64,000 bases of DNA, taken from NCBI GenBank assembly GCA_002495625.1, contig DAGC01000012.1, positions 16,801 through 80,800 of the forward strand, read 5' to 3'. Position numbers and translations under genes: made by a program. Shown piece by piece: positions 32,605 to 41,198 of the stretch. Each line of letters starts with the position of its first letter. Position 1 is the first letter of the stretch. The notes below the pieces were generated by a model. The model did not search any database. It was given only the letters and a program-made list of their open reading frames with translations, and was not told the DNA's origin. Source of the DNA: Methanobacterium sp. UBA375 (GTDB lineage: Archaea; Methanobacteriota; Methanobacteria; Methanobacteriales; Methanobacteriaceae).

Positions 32605-33447
32605 ATGACATTTGACGTACGTTTCGGTCCCGCAGGACTTCCTGTAGGATATAAAGGTAAATCTAATCAAGTCTGTAGTTATATCAGGGAAATAGGATTG
32701 GGTGCCTATGAATATCAAGCCACCTATGGGGTGCGTGTTTCAAAACAATCCGCCCTTAAACTGAAGGAAAACTCCCGGGATAATGATATCCTGGTTTCCA
32801 TGCACGGTCCCTATTATATTAATTTATCCTCAAATAAGGATGAAGTGGTGGAGAGATCCATCGAGAGGTTGATCCAGTCGGCCCGGGCTGCAGAGTGGAT
32901 GGGAGCCTACCGGGTAGTGTTTCACCCAGGTTTTTATACCAAACAAACCCCGGAAGAAGCTATGGAAAAGTTAAATAAAGCAGTGGATGAATTAACTGAA
33001 CAATTAGAATCCCTGCAAATTAGGGATTACACCTTCGCACCAGAGACCACCGGTAAAAAATCTCAGCTGGGAAATCTCAAGGAGATAATAGAGATTTGCC
33101 AGCGGCATGAAAAATTCGCACCCACGGTAGACTTCGCCCACCTGCATGCCAGGGAATGCGGATTGTTTAAGGATAAAGATGATTATGGGAGGGTGTTTAG
33201 TTTATTAGAAGATGAACTGGGTATAGATACGCTGCACTGTCACTACACCCATATTGAATTTACTGATAAAGGGGAAAGAAGACACCACATCCTCTCTGAG
33301 GATTATGGTCCTCCACTGGAACCTCTCCTTGAGGAAATAATTGAAAGGGGATGGGATGTCACCCTCATATGCGAAACTCCCCTGCGAGATAGGGATGCTA
33401 TTTTGATGAAGAGGGATTATAGAAATATTTTAAAGGATAAGATCTAG
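32605..33447 (+). CDS. Endonuclease IV-like TIM-barrel protein
   Basis: A 280-residue AP-endonuclease-family-2 (xylose-isomerase-like) TIM barrel. Likely metal ligands lie in SMHGPYYINLSSNKDE, RVVFHPGFYTK, FAPETTGKKSQLG, PTVDFAHLHARECG, DTLHCHYTHIEFTDKGERRH and LICETPLRDRDAILM, which resemble the three-zinc site of endonuclease IV. It could repair abasic sites alongside the exoIII-type enzyme encoded 5 kb upstream. As the superfamily also contains sugar isomerases, function is probable rather than certain. It is a single gene with ATG after CATGGTATCATA, no clear SD. Confidence 0.85.
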   Translation: MTFDVRFGPAGLPVGYKGKSNQVCSYIREIGLGAYEYQATYGVRVSKQSALKLKENSRDNDILVSMHGPYYINLSSNKDEVVERSIERLIQSARAAEWMGAYRVVFHPGFYTKQTPEEAMEKLNKAVDELTEQLESLQIRDYTFAPETTGKKSQLGNLKEIIEICQRHEKFAPTVDFAHLHARECGLFKDKDDYGRVFSLLEDELGIDTLHCHYTHIEFTDKGERRHHILSEDYGPPLEPLLEEIIERGWDVTLICETPLRDRDAILMKRDYRNILKDKI

Positions 33448-33586
33448 TTAAGAAAAAGTGAACTGGTTTTCATGAAAAACTTTTTATCCTTACAAAAATA
33501 GAATTTAGTGCAATATTACAAACAAGTTTTTATAAGATAATAAACCATTCTATTAAAAAATTTAATTAAAGAGAGTAGGTAATTAT

Positions 33587-34708
33587 TTGAAATTAAACAA
33601 CATCATACCGGAACCAGTAACTTCCGATAAAAAATCAACCAAATCCTTAAACAAACCAGAAAAAGACGCTAAACTGGTTGTGCTCCAGCCGATAGGTTAC
33701 CCTTTTTTATGCAATTTAGTTGAAAACCCCAAGATAGAGATATTCGATAAGGAACTTTTTGAACTCTACGCCCGGGAACAATGGTTAGGTTACACAGTAG
33801 AAGAGGGTTCATTTATTTTTGATCAGAAATTACTGCCAGATTACGCCTTTAAAATAATTAAAGCCCATCCGGATAATTCTAAAATAACTGATAGCACCTC
33901 TATCCTCCTTATGGAGGTGGAAGAGGTAAGGGAGATTAAGAGAATAGAAAGCACCCTTACCATGGAGGATGTGATCGGACAGGAACGGGCTAAGGATAAG
34001 TGTAAGATCATAATGAAGTATCTGCAGGATCCAGAACACTTCGGTGACTGGGCCCCTCGGAATGTTCTCTTCCATGGTACACCAGGAACTGGTAAGACCA
34101 TGCTGGCCAAATCACTCTCCAACGAGCTTAAGGTGCCCTTATTCCTTATTAAAGCCACCAGTCTCATAGGGGAACATGTAGGGGATGGAGCCCGTCAGAT
34201 ACATGAACTATTTGAAGCTGCCAGTATAACCGCTCCGTCTGTAGTGTTCATCGATGAGATAGATGCTATAGGTCTTGACCGGAAGTATCAGTCCTTAAGA
34301 GGGGATGTTTCCGAGGTGGTAAACGCATTACTGACCGAGATGGATGGTATAAACCAGAATAAGGGGGTAGTGACAATCGGTGCTACAAACAACCCCCACC
34401 TACTGGATTTCGCTATCAGGAGCAGGTTCGAAGAGGAGATAGAATTCGCCCTACCTGATGAAAAGGAAAGAAAAGCCATAATTGAGCTTTACGTAAAATC
34501 CATGCCCCTTTCCATTGGTTTTGATACGGGTAAACTAGTTAACCCTACCAAGGGGTTATCCGGGAGAGATATAAAGGATCGGATTTTAAAGGTGGCATTA
34601 CATAAAGCCATCCATGAAGATGAAGAAATTATAACCTGGAAGCATGTTAAATATGCTTTAAAACAGATTAAAGATAATGAGAATGAGCCTAAGGGGATGT
34701 TTGCCTAA
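33587..34708 (+). CDS. AAA+ ATPase (PAN/Cdc48/FtsH-like module, membrane-free)
   Basis: A 373-residue protein with a unique N-terminal 120 residues and one AAA domain. Walker A is GTPGTGKT at 164-171, Walker B VVFIDEIDAIG near 217-227, sensor-1 VTIGATNNP, and an arginine-finger-like RSRFEEEIEFALPDEKE. The segment MEDVIGQERAKDKCKIIMKY precedes the domain, as in ARC/FtsH-type unfoldases, and a C-terminal helical lid ends LKQIKDNENEP. No protease domain and no membrane helix. Probably a hexameric remodelling ATPase with a substrate set by the N-domain (inference). TTG start after GTAGGT. A hairpin and degenerate repeats follow the stop. Confidence 0.88.
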   Translation: MKLNNIIPEPVTSDKKSTKSLNKPEKDAKLVVLQPIGYPFLCNLVENPKIEIFDKELFELYAREQWLGYTVEEGSFIFDQKLLPDYAFKIIKAHPDNSKITDSTSILLMEVEEVREIKRIESTLTMEDVIGQERAKDKCKIIMKYLQDPEHFGDWAPRNVLFHGTPGTGKTMLAKSLSNELKVPLFLIKATSLIGEHVGDGARQIHELFEAASITAPSVVFIDEIDAIGLDRKYQSLRGDVSEVVNALLTEMDGINQNKGVVTIGATNNPHLLDFAIRSRFEEEIEFALPDEKERKAIIELYVKSMPLSIGFDTGKLVNPTKGLSGRDIKDRILKVALHKAIHEDEEIITWKHVKYALKQIKDNENEPKGMFA

Positions 34709-34815
34709 CAAGGATCCTAGCGTAAACTAGGATGTTTGCATAAACCGAAGATATCTTGGCATAAACCTAAAAACGGAACTTGGCATACATAAACGGATGT
34801 TCGCCTAAGCATTCC
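34696..34815. repeat. Degenerate repeats and hairpin after the AAA gene
   Basis: Variants of GGATGTTTGCCTAA/GGATGTTTGCATAAAC/CTTGGCATAAAC recur about five times from the last codons of the AAA gene to about 34815. One copy, GGATGTTTGCCTAA, includes the gene's own stop, and GGATGTTCGCCTAA closes the series. Within it, ATCCTAG-CGTAAA-CTAGGAT (34714-34733) is a perfect seven-base hairpin. The block looks like local duplication of the gene's 3' end. Confidence 0.55.
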
Positions 34816-34856
34816 TCTACTTTTTTTAGTTACGACTTTACTCAGGTGGCGGTATT

Positions 34857-35600
34857 GTGAATATGAAGGATATAATTATAGATTCCCTTAAGTATTCATC
34901 TTCAAACTGGGTTAAAGTTCTCCTGCTGGGGTTGGTTGTTTTTTTAGTTGATTTATCCGATGCCTTATCCTTCTTAGGTGGGTTGGCAGGTGAAGTGAGC
35001 TTTACAATAATTGTTGCCGGGCTTATATTAGGTATCTATCAAATTGGTTTTATTTTCAGGATAGTAGAAGAGACAACCCACGGGTCTGATAACATGCCTA
35101 AATTTGATAAATTCTGGAACACATTCCTCCATGGAATGAAAGAAGGCCTGGTGACTGTAATTTATTTCATCATACCCTTAATATTGATTATCATTGGTGT
35201 ATTTCTCTTTGGAGATTTAATTGGTCCCAACCCCATGGATATGGAGCTGGTAATTATTGTCTTTGTCCTATTTCTGGCTTCCATCACCTACCTGATCTAT
35301 CAGGCGGCGGTGCTTAACATGGCTAATCATCATGGTACCATCAAGTCTGCCTTTGATTTTAAAAGGATATTTAAAAAGGCCCGGGATATGGGAATTAAGA
35401 GGTTAGGTTTCATATACCTTTTAACAGTTGTCTTTGCCGTTACTGTAGAGTCTACCATACATGATGCAGTTACCAGTAACCCCTTTGATCTGCTAAGTAT
35501 TATTTCCGCGCTCTTGATTGCTCCCTTTATCCTAATTTTCATTGCCCGAGCATTGGGGTTAATTAACCGAACACTGGAATTTGAAAAAAAGTGTAATTAA
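34857..35600 (+). CDS. DUF4013-family membrane protein
   Basis: A 247-residue polytopic protein with about six hydrophobic helices (VLLLGLVVFLVDLSDALSFL, FTIIVAGLILGIYQIGFIFR, TVIYFIIPLILIIIGVFLFG, VIIVFVLFLASITYLIYQAA, LGFIYLLTVVFAVTVE, LISALLIAPFILIFIARALG-like C-terminus). The cytoplasmic motif NMPKFDKFWNTFLHGMKEG between helices is typical of DUF4013, a family common in Methanobacteriales with no known function. Start is GTG 34857 or ATG 34863; GGTGGCGG precedes. It is followed by tandem tetR genes on the same strand after 167 bases. Confidence 0.85.
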   Translation: MNMKDIIIDSLKYSSSNWVKVLLLGLVVFLVDLSDALSFLGGLAGEVSFTIIVAGLILGIYQIGFIFRIVEETTHGSDNMPKFDKFWNTFLHGMKEGLVTVIYFIIPLILIIIGVFLFGDLIGPNPMDMELVIIVFVLFLASITYLIYQAAVLNMANHHGTIKSAFDFKRIFKKARDMGIKRLGFIYLLTVVFAVTVESTIHDAVTSNPFDLLSIISALLIAPFILIFIARALGLINRTLEFEKKCN

Positions 35601-35647
35601 CAAGCATAAAGAATATAAACTTAGATATTAAAATATGATTTTAGAAC

Positions 35648-35681
35648 ACTTATAAGGTTTATATAGTGGAAAATTATAAGT
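35648..35681 (+). promoter_or_regulatory. TATA box flanked by an inverted repeat, upstream of tandem tetR genes
   Basis: ACTTATAA (35648-35655) and TTATAAGT (35674-35681) are a perfect eight-base inverted repeat around an 18-base spacer that contains TTTATATA (35658-35665). A dimeric repressor bound here would block TBP, so it is a good candidate operator for one of the two TetR proteins encoded about 90 bases downstream. Autoregulation is inference. Confidence 0.5.
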
Positions 35682-35767
35682 ATCAATTAATAAAAAATTA
35701 TTTAAAACCATGAATATAATTAATATCCTAAAATTTTACGACTTTAATAGTTACAGGCGAATAAATT

Positions 35768-36352
35768 ATGAAGGAAAATGATAAGAAGACTGAAACTGAA
35801 GAAAAAATTTTAGATGCTGCTTTGAAGGTGTTCGCCAGGAAAGGATTTGACGCAGCCACCACCCGGGTCATTGCAGAAGAGTCGGGATATACGGAAATGA
35901 CTTTATTTAGAAAGTTCGGAACCAAAAAGAACCTTTTTGATGAGGTTATGAACAGGGGTAACCTGCAGATTGAAGAGGATTCTGGCAAATTATCGGTTCT
36001 AACAGATATCAAAGACGCTGGCGAGTTTTTGAGGTCATTCGTTAAAACTTTAGATGAATTTGTTTTCCAAAATTTCGAATATTTCCATCTAACCATCATA
36101 GAAGACAGCAGCACAATTAAACCCATGGTAAGAATAACCATAGACAATCTCACAGAATACTTCAGCAAAAATTTCCCAAATAAAGAAATAGATTACACCT
36201 CCTTTGGATATTCCATATCTACATTCATATATTATCTCAATATTGACAGATATTACGGACGTAAAGCCACTTTCGAAAATTACGATGAAAGTCTGGATAA
36301 ATTAGTGGACATATTAAATTGTATGCTTGAAAACAAAAAAATAAAAGGATAA
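35768..36352 (+). CDS. TetR-family regulator (first of tandem pair)
   Basis: A 194-residue TetR repressor. The helix-turn-helix spans about residues 12-58: EEKILDAALKVFARKGFDAA, TTRVIAEESGYTEMTLFRKF, then GTKKNLFDEVM. The C-terminal ligand-binding domain (70-190) is helical with no recognisable signature. It shares most of its HTH with the next gene, which starts one base after its stop codon (TAATATG), so the pair arose by duplication with later divergence of the ligand domains. They could form heterodimers or answer different ligands. An inverted repeat over the TATA box upstream suggests autoregulation. Confidence 0.92.
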   Translation: MKENDKKTETEEKILDAALKVFARKGFDAATTRVIAEESGYTEMTLFRKFGTKKNLFDEVMNRGNLQIEEDSGKLSVLTDIKDAGEFLRSFVKTLDEFVFQNFEYFHLTIIEDSSTIKPMVRITIDNLTEYFSKNFPNKEIDYTSFGYSISTFIYYLNIDRYYGRKATFENYDESLDKLVDILNCMLENKKIKG

Positions 36353-36353
36353 T

Positions 36354-36899
36354 ATGACCAACGAAACTGAAAAGAAAATTTTAAACGCGGCTTTAAACGT
36401 ATTTGCAAGAAAGGGCCGGGACGCGGCAACTACCAAGGCCATTGCCGAGAAAGCTGGTCGTACAGAGATGACTCTCTTCCGTAAATTCGGAACCAAAAAG
36501 AACCTCTTTGATCTGGTTATGATCCAGAACATGGAGAAGATGAGGGAAGATATCAAAGCCATAATCGATGACATGGACAATAAATACGATACTCCCGAAT
36601 CATTTATTGAAGAGTACATAAAAAGGAGTGTAATACTCTATGAAAATAACATAGAAGCCTTCACTTTGATTATCAGCGATGACAATGAAAACGTCGATCC
36701 TTTAATGGGGAATTTAAACAATTATGTCGGCGATTTCATCGGTAGAAATTTACCAAAGGAAAAAATTGACCCTAAAATACTGGGGATTTACATCAATACC
36801 TACGTCTATTTCTTAACTTTAGAGGTCTTCAATGGAAGAGACGTGGGGTTCGATGAGAGAATTGATGGATTGATAAACAACTTGAAGCTGTGTTTTTAA
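36354..36899 (+). CDS. TetR-family regulator (second of tandem pair)
   Basis: A 181-residue TetR repressor nearly matching its upstream neighbour in the DNA-binding part (EKKILNAALNVFARKGRDAA, TTKAIAEKAGRTEMTLFRKF, GTKKNLFDLVM). The ligand domain is different in detail (IDDMDNKYDTPESFIEEYIK, LIISDDNENVDPLMGNL). The recognition helix EKAGRTEMTLFRKF versus EESGYTEMTLFRKF suggests very similar operators. There is a one-base gap between the genes, and no independent promoter fits, so both come from one mRNA. No clear structural gene follows within 300 bases, so the targets may be the upstream DUF4013 gene or genes elsewhere. Confidence 0.92.
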   Translation: MTNETEKKILNAALNVFARKGRDAATTKAIAEKAGRTEMTLFRKFGTKKNLFDLVMIQNMEKMREDIKAIIDDMDNKYDTPESFIEEYIKRSVILYENNIEAFTLIISDDNENVDPLMGNLNNYVGDFIGRNLPKEKIDPKILGIYINTYVYFLTLEVFNGRDVGFDERIDGLINNLKLCF

Positions 36900-37038
36900 A
36901 TAGTTTCGAACTAATTAAATTTTCCATTAAATTTTTCCTGTTTTTAATCATATCACCATCAACTGGTTTGATTTTAATTTTTGGATAATTTCCCGGGGAT
37001 TAAATAGTAAGATTTATATGTAACCTCTCACTAACATT

Positions 37039-37179
37039 ATGTTTGAGGGGGGTGCTAAAATAAAGAGAAAGAGAAAAGGAATAGATTTCAACCAATCCCG
37101 GAATATCCATCAAAAATTAATCAAACAACAGTTCCTTTTATCCATGCTTAGAAAATTAGATTATGATCTGAACACATAA
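37039..37179 (+). CDS. Short basic protein (46 codons), unassigned
   Basis: An open frame of 46 codons rich in Lys and Arg at its N-terminus (KIKRKRKGIDFN), then a helical segment (HQKLIKQQFLLSMLRKLDYD). Two starts are possible. ATG 37039 lies about 25 bases after the TATA-like TTTATATG, which would make a leaderless mRNA. Alternatively GAGGGGGG at 37045-37052 is a strong SD whose best-placed downstream codon is ATA 37060. It sits between tandem tetR genes and the convergent hemA gene. The combination of TATA, SD and open frame makes a real small gene likely, but no homolog is known to me. Confidence 0.45.
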   Translation: MFEGGAKIKRKRKGIDFNQSRNIHQKLIKQQFLLSMLRKLDYDLNT

Positions 37180-37215
37180 AAAATCTGGTAACTGGAATTT
37201 TAGTTAATCAGTTAT

Positions 37216-38409
37216 TCATTCACCGGAGAATATTTTCTCCGCCGCCCGAATGGTTTCATCATCATCCTGTTCTGCGGCTTTCCTTAAATTTTTAACCACA
37301 TCGAAGAATATCCGGTCTATTACCACCTGGGTTAAATCATCCACAATCTTTTCTTTACCATTCAGGTCGCCCAGCATCTTAAAAGCTTTCCTGGTTTCAG
37401 CCAGCCTTACTTCCTCGGCACAGATCCGGATATTGGATATGAGCGGTTCCACTTCCAAGTGTTTAAGTGATTTTAATAGGAGTTTTAGTTCGTCCTCTAC
37501 TATTTTTTCCACATTTGAAACTTCTAGTTGCCTCATTTTCACGCTGTTATCGGCTATGTCCCTTAAGTCGTCTATATTAAATAGTTTAACCCCTAAATCC
37601 TTCACCTTTTCATCTATGTCCCGGGGATTGGCCAGGTCCACCATGACCAGGCTGCCCCGATTTTCAGGTAGAACAGATTCTTTAACCTGATCGTAAGTTA
37701 ATATTTGGTGTGGAGCACCCGTGGCGCTTATAACCACATCAGCATCTGCCATGGCCTCATGGAGTTTGTCGAAGTGTATGGCGTATCCTTTAAGTTCACC
37801 GGCCAGTTTAACCGCGCTCCCGTAGGTTCGGTTGGCCACCACTATGGCTTTCAGTTTCTTTTCAACCAGGGCTTTGGCCACCAGTGTCCCCATTTTACCC
37901 GCCCCTATGATCAGCACCTTTTTACACTTCAAGTCACCGTGCACAGATTCTGCCAGCTCCACAGCAGCAGAACCAATGGATATGGTGCCCTGGTTTATGC
38001 GGGTGTTGTTTCTGGCTAGCTGTCCTACGTGTATGGCCTTGGTAAAAACAGTTCGAAGAACAGGGCCTATGGAACATTCCCGGATAGCTTTCTTCCGGGC
38101 GTCCTTTATCTGGCCCAGTATCTGGTCTTCCCCTAAAATCATAGATTCAAGGCCGGATGCCAGGCGTAAAAGATGTCTGAGGGCCTCTTCATCCTGGTCT
38201 ACTATGAAGTCACCTCCCGAGAGAAGGTCTTCTTGAGGTTTGCCCGCTACCAGGTAGATTTCAGACCGGTTACAGGTCTTTATGTAGAGGTGTTCCTGAA
38301 TATCATCATCACTCTGGCATTTTTCGAAGATATCCTCAAGTTTTCTGGTTGTCCATTCTATCTGGGCGATATCTGCAGTGTGATGGTCCACTCTGATGTT
38401 CAATATCAT
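37216..38409 (-). CDS. hemA: Glutamyl-tRNA reductase
   Basis: A 397-residue NADPH-dependent enzyme that reduces Glu-tRNA to glutamate-1-semialdehyde, the first step of tetrapyrrole synthesis. Catalytic Cys is C46 in IKTCNRSEIYLVAG; RLASGLESMILGEDQILGQI and SIGSAAVELAES are conserved substrate-side segments; the NADPH motif is VLIIGAGKMGTLVAKALVEK with VVANRTYGSAVKLA; the C-terminal dimerisation domain follows. It is the last gene of a minus-strand run after precorrin-2 dehydrogenase (54 bases). In a methanogen the pathway mainly feeds coenzyme F430 and siroheme/corrinoids. Confidence 0.96.
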   Translation of the reverse strand: MILNIRVDHHTADIAQIEWTTRKLEDIFEKCQSDDDIQEHLYIKTCNRSEIYLVAGKPQEDLLSGGDFIVDQDEEALRHLLRLASGLESMILGEDQILGQIKDARKKAIRECSIGPVLRTVFTKAIHVGQLARNNTRINQGTISIGSAAVELAESVHGDLKCKKVLIIGAGKMGTLVAKALVEKKLKAIVVANRTYGSAVKLAGELKGYAIHFDKLHEAMADADVVISATGAPHQILTYDQVKESVLPENRGSLVMVDLANPRDIDEKVKDLGVKLFNIDDLRDIADNSVKMRQLEVSNVEKIVEDELKLLLKSLKHLEVEPLISNIRICAEEVRLAETRKAFKMLGDLNGKEKIVDDLTQVVIDRIFFDVVKNLRKAAEQDDDETIRAAEKIFSGE

Positions 38410-38463
38410 TGATATTCTCCTTATGGGCAGTATATATATTCTTCTGGAATTAAACCTGATTTA

Positions 38464-39081
38464 TTACCTTGAATTTATCATTTCATCGACGTAAGATTTG
38501 GCCTCTTCAATTTTACCCTCGTTTAAGAGCTTTTTAATTTTTTCATCTTCTAATAATTGGTATAGATATGTTCTACGATTTTTCTGGCCTTTTACTTTGT
38601 CTTTTAAGATTTTACGGGTGTAGTTTTGTAGATCCAGTTGTATTACATCCTCTACTGTTATTACTTTTTCTATCTTTTTTCTTATCTCTCGGGCCATGAG
38701 GGGGCTCTTCTTCTGGGTGAATATGCTAATCTGTACATCTCCTATAAAAAAAGACGAGGGTACAATAACATTTCCTTCATCGGGCTGGTCTGCCCGGTTT
38801 AAAAGTTTATCTCCCGCCAGATCTGTTACCAGTTCATTTAACTTGGAGTCTCCAGAGGCGACCACCACTAAATCAGCCCATTTCGCCCATTTTCCTGCTT
38901 CCTGGGGTGGTTTTAAGGATGCTCCCTTAGCTAAGAGTTCTGGATCAATCTGATTTCCCAGTATTATTACCTGGGAATCTGCTTCCAGGAATCTTATGGC
39001 TCTCCTGCTCCCTACTTCACCTGAACCGACGATTAATACCTTTTTATCCTTCATATCCAGGAAGAGAGGAGTCCAGCCCAT
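38464..39081 (-). CDS. Precorrin-2 dehydrogenase / sirohydrochlorin ferrochelatase
   Basis: A 205-residue Met8/CysG-N-like protein. The NAD-binding motif is VLIVGSGEVGSRRAIRFLEA near the N-terminus; DLVVVASGDSKLNELVTD and LLNRADQPDEGNVIVPSSFF are typical, followed by VQISIFTQKKSPLMAREIRK. It oxidises precorrin-2 to sirohydrochlorin, the branch point for siroheme, cobamide and F430. It is single-function, without the methyltransferase half of CysG. Its position between marker 9 and hemA in the same operon as atwA ties tetrapyrrole supply to methyl-CoM reductase. The chelatase activity is a family property not seen directly. Confidence 0.92.
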   Translation of the reverse strand: MGWTPLFLDMKDKKVLIVGSGEVGSRRAIRFLEADSQVIILGNQIDPELLAKGASLKPPQEAGKWAKWADLVVVASGDSKLNELVTDLAGDKLLNRADQPDEGNVIVPSSFFIGDVQISIFTQKKSPLMAREIRKKIEKVITVEDVIQLDLQNYTRKILKDKVKGQKNRRTYLYQLLEDEKIKKLLNEGKIEEAKSYVDEMINSR

Positions 39082-39118
39082 CTTATAAACTCCATTTTTG
39101 GATTAGTGGAACGTGGTT

Positions 39119-39595
39119 TTATATCTCTAGATCTTTCATTCTCAAAACTTTGATAGCAGTTTTAAGATCGTTACCACATTCAGATAGCACCTGATAGGCT
39201 TCTTCTTCCGGTACATGGAATGTTTCTGATAGAGCTTTAACACTTTCCTGCACTGATGAGGGTGATGCACCTACTAGTTCCTCAGAAAGCTCTTTTTTAA
39301 GCTTCATATATTCATCTTCGCTCATATCTATCCTTCGCAAAACCATATCCCTTAAGGGGCAGGGTTTGGAAGGTTTACAGCACCATACTAGGGAACCGAA
39401 ACAGGTTCCTTCTCCGTAGCCTAATCTGGTTTTTTCTCCAAACTTTTCCTTTATTTTAATGTAATCTTGAGGTGTTAGCTTAGCGTCTTCCAGTGCGTAT
39501 ATGATTGGACAGGGTTTTACTGGTGGACAGCAAAATGTTAATGCTCTTTTATCTCCTCCTCTGCATACATGTGATGGTGAGTCTTCCCACTCCAT
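39119..39595 (-). CDS. Methanogenesis marker protein 9
   Basis: A 158-residue cysteine-rich protein with the marker 9 domain: VCRGGDKRALTFCCPPVKPC (C11, C22, C23, C29) and FGSLVWCCKPSKPCPLRD (C72, C73, C79) with C65 before. The twin CCxPxKPCP motifs suggest a metal or Fe-S site. The last 45 residues (LSETFHVPEEEAYQVLSECG, then DLKTAIKVLRM) resemble a small UBA-like three-helix bundle. This family is confined to methanogens and has no known reaction. It begins four bases after the atwA stop, so it is co-translated with the Mcr activation ATPase. A role in Mcr or F430 maturation is inferred. Confidence 0.85.
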   Translation of the reverse strand: MEWEDSPSHVCRGGDKRALTFCCPPVKPCPIIYALEDAKLTPQDYIKIKEKFGEKTRLGYGEGTCFGSLVWCCKPSKPCPLRDMVLRRIDMSEDEYMKLKKELSEELVGASPSSVQESVKALSETFHVPEEEAYQVLSECGNDLKTAIKVLRMKDLEI

Positions 39596-39599
39596 TATT

Positions 39600-41198
39600 T
39601 TATTCCTCCGTAAGCATTTTCTCTTTCTCGGTGGGTGTTAAGTCTTCTACGATGGCTTTGGGGTCTCCGATTTTCAGGATTTTCCCTCCGCGCATTAGCC
39701 CGGCACGGTCACATACATCAAGTACGAAATCCATGTCGTGGGATATAATTAAAAAAGTCTGATTTAATTCTTCACGAGCCTGTCTTATAGAGTCAGTAAC
39801 CTGTACTCGGGTTATAGGATCCATAGTACCGGTAGGTTCGTCTAAAATTACAATATTGGGTTCTTTAATTAAAACTTGCGCTAAAGCCACCCGGTGACGT
39901 TCCCCACCGCTTAATTCATCAGGAAATTTAGTTAATAAATTATTAGCATATTCTTCATCAAAACCAACAGCTTTAAGTACGTATATGGCCTTCATTTTGG
40001 CGAATTCTGCGGGTAGTTCCAGGCTGATGGCCTCGGTGAGGTTGCCCAGCACATTTCTATGGGGGTATAAACTGTACTCCTGGTGTAATATACCCAGATA
40101 GGGTTTAACTCTTCCCCTACCGGTGAACCCTTTTTCAGTCATGTCTATCCATTCATCCCCCAGTTTTACAGCTATTTTACCGTTGCTGGGATCTGTTAAA
40201 CCGTAAAGTATTCTGGAGAGGGTGGTCTTACCAGCACCACTTAGACCGACTATACCGAATATTTCTCCTTCATCCACAGTTAAATTGATATCGTCCACGG
40301 CCTTTACCACGCCTCTTTCTATGGAGTAGTAGTATTTTTTGACTCCTTCCATTTTGATGATGGGTCCCCCGGTTTTGGCCACTTCTCTTTTCTCTGGTAG
40401 TGGTACCTGTGCCAGGAATTTTTCCACCACTACTTCTGGTTCACCTTCTTCTATGATTTCTCCCTTGTCTATCCATATCACGTAGTCGGAGAGTTTTCTC
40501 ATGACTTCTGGCCAGTGGCTGGTGATGACCATGGTGGTTCCCTTTTCTTTCACTCCCTCCAGGAGAGCCTGGTGGATTAACTCCGCGGTTTTAGGGTCCA
40601 GTGTTCCGGTGGGTTCATCCGCGAGGAAGAGCATGGGTTCTTTGGCTATCTGTCTGGCGAGCACGACCCTCTGTTTTTCCCCTCCACTGAGGTCTCGGGC
40701 GATGTGTGTGATTCTGTGGCTCATCTGGGCCATTTCTATAAGGTCTATGGCCATGTAGGTTGCTTCGTCTGGTTCATGGCCAGTTATGCCTTTCATAACA
40801 TTCTCTATAACTGTGTCGTCTTCGTATAATGCGAATGTTCGTTGCAGCATGATGGATATTCTTCTTTTAATAGCTGCGAAGAGTAATCGGTCGCAGTTCC
40901 AGAAATCAACCCTTAATGGTTCGAGTTCGCATCCGCAGTCGCTGCAGTTGGATCCTGCTTTTGATGGGCTGTCCACGATCCTGCAGTCGGGGCATAAAGC
41001 AATGTTGAAATAAATTTTCCCGCCATCTGGCTTGTAATCTTTCATACCGCGCAGCATATTAATTAAAACGGACTTACCAGCACCACTTCTACCGAGAATA
41101 CCTAAAACAGCACCTTCCTCGATATTTACGCTGATATTTTTAAGGACTTCCACATCTTTAAACTTTTTAGAGACATTTTCTATTTCTATAAAAGACAT
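39600..41198 (-). CDS. atwA: Methyl-coenzyme M reductase activation component A2 (ABC ATPase)
   Basis: A 532-residue protein with two ABC ATPase domains and no membrane segments. Walker A: LGRSGAGKSVLINM near residue 36 and VGLSGAGKTTLSRILYG in the second half; signature motifs DLSGGEKQRVVLARQ and ELSGGERHRVALAQV; Walker B LFLADEPTGTLDP and VILDEPTGTMDP. A cysteine-rich insertion, C69, C72, C85, C88, C90, follows the first Walker A and is typical of component A2. The protein drives the ATP-dependent reductive activation of methyl-CoM reductase. It heads a minus-strand operon with marker 9, precorrin-2 dehydrogenase and hemA. Confidence 0.95.
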   Translation of the reverse strand: MSFIEIENVSKKFKDVEVLKNISVNIEEGAVLGILGRSGAGKSVLINMLRGMKDYKPDGGKIYFNIALCPDCRIVDSPSKAGSNCSDCGCELEPLRVDFWNCDRLLFAAIKRRISIMLQRTFALYEDDTVIENVMKGITGHEPDEATYMAIDLIEMAQMSHRITHIARDLSGGEKQRVVLARQIAKEPMLFLADEPTGTLDPKTAELIHQALLEGVKEKGTTMVITSHWPEVMRKLSDYVIWIDKGEIIEEGEPEVVVEKFLAQVPLPEKREVAKTGGPIIKMEGVKKYYYSIERGVVKAVDDINLTVDEGEIFGIVGLSGAGKTTLSRILYGLTDPSNGKIAVKLGDEWIDMTEKGFTGRGRVKPYLGILHQEYSLYPHRNVLGNLTEAISLELPAEFAKMKAIYVLKAVGFDEEYANNLLTKFPDELSGGERHRVALAQVLIKEPNIVILDEPTGTMDPITRVQVTDSIRQAREELNQTFLIISHDMDFVLDVCDRAGLMRGGKILKIGDPKAIVEDLTPTEKEKMLTEE

